Made by a program: the position numbers and the translations under genes. 64,000 bases of DNA from Ignelater luminosus (taxonomy: Eukaryota; Arthropoda; Insecta; Coleoptera; Elateridae): positions 683,424-747,423 of the forward strand of contig VTPC01000842.1 in assembly GCA_011009095.1 (NCBI GenBank). Direction: 5' to 3'. The notes beneath the pieces are model-generated. The model worked only from the letters and a program-made list of their open reading frames with translations. It ran no database searches and was not told the origin of the DNA. Positions 34,212 through 45,000 of the stretch are shown here, piece by piece (within the stretch, counting starts at the first letter, position 1; every line of letters begins with the position of its first letter).

Positions 34212-37200
34212 CTAGAAATAGGTAAAATTATAATTAGTATAAGGCGGAAAAAACTTTTTAAAACTAAATTTTAGAAAAGAAAAAAGTTCTCATGATTAAA
34301 AGTGACCTCAATCTTCAATTACGTAATTACATTTACATGTACCTGACATAAAAGTTAATGAAATTATTATTCTGAATAATTAAAGAGTTTTTCCTCATTA
34401 TAATGGAGAGTATACGTATTTTTTTTAATTAAGAAGATAGTTTAAATTACTTAATAAACAAATTAAAGATTTAAAAACAAACAAGTCCTAAATATTGAAT
34501 ATTCATAATCAGTATAGGTCATTTAAAACCGTCAACATAATTATACAGCTTTACATAATGAATCACTATTAAAAATGTATGAGTCATAAGAACAAATCTA
34601 AAGGACGCAGATAAGTTGGTAAAATATCGTTGTAGTGGTATGTTTCAATATTTAACAACCAGAAAATGAAATAGAGGAAAAAAAAGTGTAATTGAAAGAA
34701 CAGTTGAGCATAAAAGCAATTGTATAAGAAGTAAAAGTATACTTGAAGAATAAATAGTGTTCCTACCTTCATACCTTTAGTAGGGTACATTTAATTTTGC
34801 AACCGCGGAACTGTTTTTCTGTAGAAAAAAAATAAAAACTAACAAAACAAAACGTTACAATTTTGATTTAATTTTATACCATTATTGAAAACAGTTATTT
34901 TGTTTCATTTCCGGTAGATTTTCTCTTTTGTAGATATTTAAATATTTATTTTTGTAGAAATCAACATTTCTTTAAAATTACAATTCGAGTTGGTTATGTC
35001 TATCAAGAATATCAGATTATCTACCTTGAAATTTTTATTTGTGTTAAGTTCGGTTTCACCTAGAAAACAATCTGGATATCAGGAAAAGAAATAGCAAAAC
35101 CGCATCTTTGAAAGTAATCCCATTTTTTTGAAATATTTATCACGATGTGGTTACTAAAAGATAACTAATACATGGGATCTCTTGCCAAATATTTAACAGG
35201 AAGGTAACTTTATTATTAATACTTGAGGGTAATGACACGTTCAGATTTCTGAGTTTGTCTCTTCAAAAGAAAAAAAGATGCAATTTGCATGTTTGAAATT
35301 CCAATAAGTATTTTTAAGAAACAAAGGTCAAAGTTTAGTTCTGTAAAAGCAAGAAAATAAATTTCTGTTGATTTATACTAATGTAAGGCAGGTCGAGAAG
35401 TTTGAAAGAAAATATTAGACACATAGATGAATAACGCCGAAACCGTTATGACACCCTGTCGAGTTTGCAAATATTTGTTTACTAATTTCTAATCTTACTT
35501 TTTTAAATCTGATTAGACCAAACCAAATGATGAAATCATTAAGTTCCAAACCAAAAAAGGTACTGCAATCATCATTATTTCCCCTCGATTATAATTATCA
35601 TTTTACCGCAATTAATCTAAAAAAACACACATTACGTTATTAGACGAAGATCCCCGATTGTGCAATATTTCGTAGTTGATTAAAATCCACGGAAGCTCCA
35701 CATATTTCACGGAATAGTAAGCGTTGCAAATTGAATGAATCATTACTTATTATAAGGAGCAAAGACACTAAAACAATATTTAGTTAATTATTAATATTTA
35801 ACTTATTTGAGAAGAAAAAAGTATGTTTAATTCGGCCAAGAAATTATTCTCTTAAAAGTTAGATTTCAGGAAATAAAGATTTCGTTGTGTCCTCGATATC
35901 TAGATTGTTTACACTACCAAGGTAAGGACATGACCCTTACGAAATTTTATTATTATTACTCCATAAACTTTAGTTTTTATATATTACACAGAAGGACATC
36001 TGTAAAAAAAAGTCTTCATAGTATAATTAATGTGAGTCACTGCAAAATTACTGTGACAAAAACAATTTTTGGATAAACTTGACAAAAGGATATAAATGAC
36101 AAGAGGTGTCATACACAAAAAAAAGATGCAATACATAAGTATATTCATCACAACTAAAGAATAGCCCGAATTTCGAATGATTTTTCGGGATGGTCAATTT
36201 CGAAAAGAAGTGATACCTACACCAACTGTCACGATAGTCACTTTAAAATATTGTATGGATTCTCCAGCATCACGTTCATTATAACAAACGCACTCTTTAC
36301 AGATCTATTTGCTCAAAACACCATCAAAGCGGATATGGGAAAATTGAGGTATAACTAATGACCACGCGACTAAAGGAAGGGATTGTAAGACGGTCAAGGG
36401 GACCGTACACGTTGTTATTGCCCCTCTTACCCAAACAGGCCATTTTTTGGACTTGGTTTATGTAATTTCTTTCGGCATTCTTAGTGATAGACCAGATTTC
36501 ATCCTAAATGACTGCCTGCTAGTTCAGAGTTCTTTGATGGCTTTGTTACGTCAGACCTTTGACTTCTCTCACAATCTCGAGAAATGAGCCATTTGCGTTA
36601 AATTCTTTTAACCTTCATGGGACCTTTTCTTCTAACTGGAGCATTTTTTTCCAAACATATTACTTATTGCCAGGGACAAATTATTGTTTGGGTGTTGTCA
36701 CTGGGAAAGCTCCTGAATAGTTGACAGTGACAAATTAGATTCTACTACTTTGATTAACTTATTACTGTTACAGCACAATTTATTGAGATAAAAAGCTCAT
36801 TGAGCGGATTTCCAATTTTACACCTTCGGTACGACTTTCGTATACCCGCCTACCACGGATCAAGTTAGTTGAGGTGTTGTATTGTCAGGCTTGTCGAGAG
36901 GGTCACGGGAGTACTGAGTTTAGGTGCCGGAAAAGCTCAAGTAGTCTGCATGAAGGACGGGCAATTTAAATAGGTCGTACAGAATTTGGTCTCAAGAACT
37001 TTTCTGGATGTCATTATTTGGATAATTTTTATATAGATTGCATGATTTTCGATTTCATGTTCCATAACTAATGAAACAGTAGTTACTATATTAATGAATA
37101 TGAATATAAAGTAAATCAATTAACAAGATATGAAGTAAACTTTTTCCCATAGAATGCTAATTATCTGAAATGAGACTAGTTTCAAACTTAATCACTTCTT

Positions 37201-37525
37201 AGTAATTAATATCAGCTTCGAATTTCCTTTTAAAAACTACTCCTATCTACACTAATTAAACTGTAATTGATTATTACGCTAATCAAATTTGTATTTTGCG
37301 TTCTTAAAACCAGTAGTTGGCTTGCATTTAGGTTTCATCTACCGAAGACAAGATCATTATGTGTTTAAGTGGAAAAATTTTGCTATTTGTAAAATATACG
37401 TTATAGATTATTGAAATTATGGCATATAGAAAATAAATTGACGTCTTCAAGATTTATTTTCTTTTTTGGCACTATAGAAATATAGTAGTTATTAAGACTC
37501 TGGGTCTATATGACTCTCCAATATT
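34212..37525. other. Non-coding DNA upstream of the known formin exons
   Basis: Probably formin intron. A search on the minus strand for the expected N-terminal formin exon (a YDNEKKW-type motif) found nothing. A somewhat less AT-rich stretch at about 36150-36960 has no readable protein. Confidence 0.5.
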
Positions 37526-37798
37526 AGTTCGCACGGGCCAAAATTTCCAGGTCCAACTGGGGACAAACTTGACTCGGCACGAAAGAAAGCCGGTAACTTC
37601 TTGATCGGTTGGACAGGCCTGAGAGAAGCCCAATAAAGAACCCCGAAGGGCCAAAAAGTCCAAAAGACTCGAACGGTCCAACATGTCTGAAGGGTCCGAA
37701 CGGCCCGACACACAGTGGTCGGAAATGAAGAAAAACCGGTCAAAACTAAATAACTCTCAGAATTGATAGTGATATTCTGTATGATATCGACTTAGTTT

Positions 37799-39262
37799 TT
37801 AACAAGGGGCACGCACGAGGTGTACCTCACCGATTTTTTTGAAACTTGGTACAGTGTCCGCCAAGAAGTCTGCACCATATGGGAAAAATATTTATTGAAT
37901 GACTTATGAAAAACTTTTTTTCGGTATCAGGTTTTGTTTGCTCTAGAATCAAGAATGACCTAATCAAAAGTAATCATGTTGTCTCCATTACTTGTCAAAT
38001 TTAAAAAAAATGTTTGAAAAATGGACTTATTTGATCGAACTTTGAAAAAAGTCATTAGAAAAAGATGTTTCCTTTGCAATTTTCTACCCGTATGCAAATT
38101 TTTAAAAGCCTACCACGATTTCCATATTTTGCCCTTGATTTCGCTTTTCCTTATTTGTGTGGAGGTACTGCTAACAAAAGTTTTTGTAAATGTTTATTTG
38201 GAAAATGCGATAAGATATGCAATGCACGCCCTGATTACAAATCGGATTTATGTGTTTATCTGTATGAATGAGATGAACTTTGCACAAAGTGTGCTACTTT
38301 ACCAAAACTCCATTTTTATTTTTTTACACAAAAATAAGGAAAAAAAGATTATTTACACCGTAAAAAGAGTATTGTGCAATATGTATCTAATCAATAAGTG
38401 TTTTCTATTAGATTGGATCGATTTTTATTGGTTAACAAAGAAGGAAAAGTGAAATAAAGGGCAAAATATAAAAATCGTGGTAGGCTTTTGAAAATTTGCA
38501 TACGGGTAGAAAATTGCGGAGGAAACATTTTTTTCTTATGACTTTTTTCAAAATTCAGTCAAATAAGTCCATTTTTCAAACATTTTTTCTAAAAATATCA
38601 AATTTGACAGGTAATGGCGACCATATAATTACTTTTGATTAGGTCATTTTTGGTTCTGGAGCAAGCAGAACCTGATGCCGGAAAAAAATTTTCCTTAAGT
38701 CATTCGATAAAAGTTTTTCCCATATGGTGCAGACTTTTTGGCGGCCACTGTATAAGTAGTACGGGTCAAAACATTAGACACGTATTTTTTGGTATCGGCT
38801 GAGCTAGCATCATATTTTACATTAAAAACGGAAATAAAAATTCGTCAAAAAGCAAATTTTTGAAAATCCGTTTTCGTCGAACGAATGGGAATTTCAAAAA
38901 AATCCAAAATATTCCTAACTCAAAAAAAACCAGCAAAAGAAAATAAAAAGTATAAAAAAGGAAGTAGTTTTTGGGGATGGGAGTTGAGGATGAACGCAGA
39001 AAAATTCTGCTTGTACCACCAGATAGGGGATAAAAAGTGATTAAACTTTGCTATTTGAACCATCTCGATATCTACTACCGTTTGGGAGCTATGGGGCTTT
39101 AAATAAAATTTATCAGATTTTCGAAGGTGGTTTCACCCGTTTAAAGTCGAGCTCAGTGGATGCAAAAAACACGTGTTTAATGTTTTGACCTGCACTACTT
39201 ATATACCAAGTTTCAGAAAAATTGGTGAGTACTACACCTCGTGCGTGCCCTTTGTTAATCGT
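37799..39262. repeat. Large inverted repeat (arms ~340 bp)
   Basis: The left arm 37799-38140 pairs with 38459-38750 plus 39204-39262, and the right arm is interrupted by the MITE at 38753-39201. Wording shared inversely includes GTATGCAAATTTTTAAAAGCC against its inverse at ~38485, and GGCACGCACGAGGTGTA against its inverse at ~39235. The ~320-bp loop (38141-38458) contains a short cysteine-rich open frame (within 38065-38271) of doubtful meaning. Confidence 0.85.
38753..39201. mobile_element. 449-bp MITE inside the foldback element
   Basis: The ends TAAGTAGTACGGGTCAAAAC (left) and the inverse of TAAGTAGTGCAGGTCAAAAC (right) are inverted repeats continuing for about 40 bp. TA stands on both sides (38751-38752 and 39202-39203). 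Excision restores ACTGTATACCAAG, matching the opposite arm of the palindrome (TTGGTACAGTGT). This indicates a Tc1/mariner-type MITE. Confidence 0.75.
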
Positions 39263-39945
39263 TTTTCATTCTAAAATTACTTAAGAACCCGCAAGTCTAC
39301 CCAGCTAATTTTTACTTTCTTAAAAAGCATAAAGTTGTTTCTCTTCTTACAACATAAATTCACAGGGAATAACATTTTCAAATTTCAAGATGACTAAAAA
39401 ACCTAGAACATTGTTCAGCTAATTTTGAACATTGAATTTTTCATTGAAAACATACTGAAAAAACTGTAATAACTATGACATTGCATAGTGTTTGAAAGAC
39501 TATTTCGTGAGTAACGTAGACAATTTTGATGCTTTTTAAATTTAGCGAGATACACACTTTCAAAGCAATGGTAAAATTTGGCTTCGTATGTAAGCTGCAA
39601 AAGCACTATCCTTCAAGTATTCTTTATAACACAATGTATTGCAATATGCATAAATTAATTACGAATACTAATTTTTAAATGTTTAATTGTAAATATAAAT
39701 ATATTTAAATTTCATTCTGCGTAGATTCATTTTTTAGAGTTTTGGCCGTTTTTTTCTGGTTTTCGACCACTGTGCGACAGGCCCAAGAAGCCCGAAGGGC
39801 CGAGAAGTTAAAAAGGCCTCACAGGCCCGATAAGACGGAACAGCCTGATTGACCGGACGTAGGTTCGATACATTTTTAAACTAAAGCTTCGATCCGGGCC
39901 GCATAAAGACCCGACTAGAAAACCCGGTCCCTGCAGGCCTCCACT

Positions 39946-41369
39946 CGCAACTCAACAGGCTTTCATATTTTTGGTGAGATATAGCAAAATAACAGGCAGA
40001 TGAGAAGAGTGACCTCTTTCACATGGTACAATCCTCAGCTCAATCTAGCTGCTAACCTAGCAAGATTTAGTCTTGTTCTCTCGAACGAATCAAGATAACG
40101 GAGTTCAAACCAAAAGTAGAATCACTCATACTTCTTGTACAAACACAAAGCTGGTTGGTTTTCTGATAAGCTACGTGCGGACTGTACAGAGAATAAGAAG
40201 TCTGTTGGTACCGAATCCCAATCAATCCAAAGAGATGCCGTTACGATGGCAATACATTTACCAAACCTTTCAAATAGAAATTCCGCCAAAAGCCCAGAAC
40301 TCCGAGTTACAGTTCTAGAAGATTTTGTTGGAGTTGACATATAAGACCACTATCACCTTTTTTTAGTGATTAACATTAATCTTAGCCATCTAATAAGAGT
40401 AAAAGATGTGTTTCCTCTATATTTAAAAAAAGCATCAATGACGATGCAAGGTAACTTGTAATGTGTCTACCCGTTAATTCTTTCCGTGTTTTCAACAGAA
40501 GAGTAGATGATCCTAAAGACTTTTGCTGTGTTGCACAAAAAATGGCCTGCCTCGGGAAGTACATGGGATATACCTGAGAGGCAAAGTGGATCGAAAACAT
40601 ACAAAAAAACTATAAACCAGCTCAGAGAATATAGCCCGTTCTTGCATCCTTGTAAGTTCAGATGAATAAATTGCTTATTTAGGGTATATTCCGTAATTAA
40701 GCAACTTTAACCAGAATTTTGGTTTTGGTTAGTTACCGGCTACAAAAATGCTGTCTGGTGGTAAAATGTCATTCGTGTGTATGCTGTTCATGGCCACATT
40801 AAAGAAGACCATGATACATTTTTGCTTGTTACATCTGAAATATATTCAATTATGTAAAGGTTGGTCATACAATGTTGCCACAAGTATCTTTTTTACAAAA
40901 CGAGGGGTTACAAGAAATACTGTAACAATCTCAAATCAAGCACGTTTTAAAGATATTTTCTTAATTACCCGACACGGCAACTTCGTAATTTCTAACCTAA
41001 ATGTAAAATTAACCTAAAACTACCTGTCAGTTTTGATATAGCAAAACTACCGATAGATAGCATCTAATAACGACAAATGGTGGCGCCACTTACCTAGAGT
41101 TCCTTTATAATATTGTTAGAAGAGTTAAAATATGTTCGTGATCTATTCTGATTGGTTGGAACCAGAAATTATGGAATGCTCGTTGGTTTTTTTTTTAATT
41201 TCAGAGTTACTCGTCATGTTGATATTTGCTTTTTTAGAATTATCTAAATGAAAGCATAAACATTTTAGCAGAAATTACAGAAATGTCTGATAATCCACAA
41301 ATCCCTATTATTGAAAAAAAAAAAAAAAGGTAACTTAATGTTAGACTTTCGACGGAAGCTTTTCATTAA
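39946..41369. other. Non-coding DNA with unassigned small frames
   Basis: Overlapping frames of 60-90 codons on both strands at 40073-40344 show no recognisable family. A GGTTAC-type repeat relative is near 40700-41030, CTAGAGTTCCT near 41094, and an A14 run at 41315-41328 that could be the tail of an old retroposed sequence. Confidence 0.4.
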
Positions 41370-42050
41370 TCACCCGTTATGAGGGCTGACGGGGGGAACA
41401 AAATTCGCCGACGTTCTTGAGCGCGGACTGCGAGGTTCGAGACCTAACGAACCGTGTCCGGGGGATTCCCAAGATGAATTTATCCTGGTCGAAATCAATC
41501 TAGGCCCCATTGGCGTAGACAGGGAGATGGAGGGTGAGGGTTTCGGAAAGATGTCGAGGCGCCGTTTGGCAGTCCGGTTGCAATCTTTACCCGCATCCGC
41601 ACCTGGCAAAACCGATTTTTCGTCTTGCAGTCCTCTGGCCGCGCAACCGATCGAACATAGGAAGGCCTTCTAGCTCCGAAAGTAGGAGAGCTAGGGAGAT
41701 GCAGTTTTTGCCGTTCGACGCGCGTTCGCGATCGCCGTTCGGAACCGTTCCGAACCCAGCGACGCCCGCCGAAACGGTTCGGAAGGTCAAATCGAAGAGA
41801 TTCTCAAGATTAGAAGACCAAACGTGTCGGTTTACCGCCTCTAAAAAATAGGACTCGATTCCATGGACTTCAGCGTTTTTCGGAAACGTCCGCTTTAGAA
41901 AACCCCATGAATAGTCCGATCGAGACGAAATTTCTTTTAAAACGACGAGAGCGATACCGGGAATCCGTATCCGTTTCTGAAGAAAACACCAAATTAGTTT
42001 AGTTTTCCGGACGTTTTTGGGCGGTTACAGGAGGTGCCAGAACTACGGTG
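41370..42050. other. CpG-rich island, function unknown
   Basis: About 680 bp of GC-rich, CpG-dense DNA in an AT-rich setting. Open frames occur on both strands (41534-41851 plus, 41370-41790 minus), but none shows a recognisable domain and the openness may come from base composition. CTAGAGTTCCT at ~41094 and the inverse word TAGGAACTCTA at ~42384 stand on either side and could be element ends. Candidates are a transposon interior, a retrotransposon 5' region or a promoter island. Confidence 0.4.
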
Positions 42051-45000
42051 ATGGCAGCTTCAAAAAGGGCACGAAAAAGACTTTTCCTATTTGGAAGCAG
42101 TGGGAAATTTTCTATAAACAATCTATAGAACACCGTTAGATGTAGCATCAGCTTTTTTAGAAATTTCTAGAAATTTTGTATACAATTCCGCAAAAATGTT
42201 TACTGAAATGTTCGAAATTTGATGTACCTAGATCTAACGATATTTTGTAAATTTGAAGTAAATTCGCGTGAATTCAACATTTCATAATTTATTTGAGTAA
42301 AAAATTCAAGACAAATGCTATTAAAATCAAGTGGTTTTGATCTCTGGTTCCACATGTCCTAACTCTTATAACTAGTGTATTATAGGAACTCTATACTTGC
42401 CTACAGTCATCCTATGGTACGCAATCTGACAGCGAGACAAAACATGGCGGATGTTTTAAACAAATTGGTTAAAAGTGGTTTAAAAAGTGTTTAGAATTAA
42501 CAAGCTAAAGTCTGTAGTATTCCAGTATCGCGCCAAAATTAAACAAAAAACACGTGTTGAAAGGTTATACTTGTTAAATATGATTGAGATTAGAAAACAA
42601 CAGTGTACTCAAGGCAAGTTAGCTATGGTTATTATGAACAATAATAAATAGAAAATAAAAACATTTGCTGTGTGCAAAAATGCTCCCCGAAGAGTTAAGT
42701 TTGTAAATAACATTGTATATAATTTTATAATTAATTCATGTAAATAATGACAAATAAACGTATTATACGTATGTAGTAGTTACTGACGGCAGAGATCAAC
42801 AATCAAAAAGAAAAATGGAAAAGGTACAATTTAAATAGAATTTTTTTTAAATTATAGTTTTGCTCCGACATCTAGTGGAAACCACCGAAAACCTGATTGA
42901 AATTTACTCCGCTGATTTGACCAATACCATGAAAAGGCGCGCACATGTATCAGAACTACCAACATAAAAAGTCTTATAAGCTATATCTTTCTCGCCTAAT
43001 TCTGGTGTATTTTTCATTGTTAGGTTAAGTAACTAAAATTTGAAAAAACTAATTATTCAGTGGACAGAGTATATTATTGTTTTAATCAAAATGCTTTGAA
43101 TTTGTTTATCACTCGCTGAAAAATCATCATTCATTTGTTGTAAATTGTAAACACCAGAAAGTTGTTTATAAAGGTTTAAAACTAGAATTTACGTTTTCTT
43201 TTTCCATCCTGGAATTAGAATAACACAAAATACCCTTTTTAAATGCATTTTTACATCAGTGACACAAATTATAATATATGTAATACCACTTTTATTGTGC
43301 AATTATTAATTTATAAAGGTTATGTATAACATTTACTATACATCATTTGTTTTACCCCAATCCACACCCAAGCAACTACATAATAAACAATACAGCAAAG
43401 ATATTTATTGTAATTATGATAATTCCTTTCTTTTGTTTTGTTCAAAACACAAAAAAAAATATAAATGTACTTGTACATATACATAATTCAAATGTTAGTT
43501 GCAACTACTGTCTCTAAGCACAGCCCTCTTTACTAAATGTGGTTATTCAAATTAACAAAATTAGCGTTTTTATAAAATAACGTATAACCATCGCAGATAG
43601 ACCCAAAGACCATTAAAAAAAACGAAAGAAAATTGAATTTTAAGTCTGATTATACAAAAATTTTCACATCGTTCTATTTAAAAATATCAAGTTATCCATG
43701 ATTGAAGATCTTCATTTTCAATGATCCATAATGGGATCAAAGTAATCTTTAACAAAGTTATTTGTAACAGAATTGATGTAGCAGCCCACATTTGACACAA
43801 TGATCAAACCGTATCTTCGTATCCTGTTTAGTTCCAGAGATATTTCAAAATTTTTAAAACAATGTAAAACTAAATTTTTTCAAAAAATATTAAATATCTC
43901 GAAAACGGCGCAATTTAGACCAAACATATGGTTAATAAAAATCAATTTAAATGTAATAGGAAATACAAAAATGAAGTAATATACGGGTGTTCCGTTTGGA
44001 AAAATAAAGTAAGATACTGCCACAAACAAGTCGAACACCCTGTATAATTCAAAATATTTTTAGGTTATGCTTCCAAAGGCACTATGTCACTCTCTGATTT
44101 TAATTTGTTTCTATCTGCTAACATAAAGCTGTCATCTTACTAGAGCGGAATCTTGGACCACCCTGTATAGGTTACGATTTTGATTTGTTCCGCCATGTTC
44201 TGTCTTGGTGCCTCTGCATGCGTTTGATTGACAGTTGACAATTTTGCGTAATGTCCCTTTTATGTTTTTATTAGTTTTTTTGCAATGTAAAGATACAATT
44301 GTCAATTAATATTTCTAAGCTAACATATATACTTGCTTAGAGTTCCTACGTTCGTTAAGCCAAGATTGTTATGATTTAATTTTGTTTAAGTTTTAAATTA
44401 TGGCGATTCTAAATATTTAAGTTGTTTTGCTGTGCGTTGCTATGGTAATTAGATTCAAAAACATGTCTTTTGTTGCCTATCGTCAGTACTTCAATTCCCA
44501 AACTGACAAAATAAAACTAGGCCTTCTATTATTTCTTTACACATAACCATAATAACCAAGAAAATGTTATCGGTCGTTTTGGTTAAAAATTTATTATAAT
44601 AAAATTACCATTTTCCAGAGATATCACCTTGGTGGTCAGTATCCAGTCGACAGTCGATAAGGTGTTTGAGGAAATTTAATTGAAACTTTCACTAGATGTT
44701 CCAAGGTTTTGATTTTGGGGTGGATTTCTGCCTTTCTTGTAACACCTTTTGAAAGTCCAATGACCGGTTTGAGGATTCTCGACAACTGGGACTATTCGTC
44801 ACATCCAAAGCACAGTAAATTATATCTAATTCTAAGCTAAAGAAGATTATATTTATGTACATATTCAGCTTAGAAATAAATATTGCTCGGCTGGGCATCG
44901 GTCAAGATCAAATGCCTATTGGGCAAAATAAGCGGAAGAGTGTTTGACAAACAAAATGCGAGCATCGGGAATTTCAATTGAGGATAGTCCGGATAGTCAA

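Larger units (their letters stand above)
37711..39774. mobile_element. Transib-like foldback element with CACAGTG ends
   Basis: The ends are exact inverted copies of CACAGTGGTCG (37711-37721 and 39764-39774). A 5-bp GC-rich duplication CGACA flanks them (37706-37710 and 39775-39779). Transib transposons, relatives of RAG1, are known for 5-bp GC-rich duplications and ends resembling the V(D)J recombination heptamer. CACAGTG is exactly that heptamer. On the left, AGAAAAACC follows after 11 bp, resembling the RSS nonamer. No RAG1-like transposase is present, so it is non-autonomous. The interior is a large palindrome interrupted by a MITE. The family assignment rests on ends and duplication only. 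Confidence 0.65.
37526..39945. mobile_element. GG-family repeat element B, split by a Transib-like element
   Basis: The left block (37526-37710) opens with GCACGGGCCAAAATTTCCAG, and the right block (39775-39945) closes with CCCTGCAGGCCTCCAC, both matching other GG-family copies. Between them sits the foldback element 37711-39774. Removing it with one CGACA copy restores CGGCCCGACAGGCCC, the family's repeat wording. Confidence 0.75.

Noticed and set aside
41534..41851. 105-codon frame in the CpG island
   Set aside because: Openness on both strands points to composition; no motif seen. Kept only as part of the island.
42446..42496. Short frame MADVLNKLVKSGLKSV with good start context
   Set aside because: Only 16 codons to TAG, with no donor or further exon.
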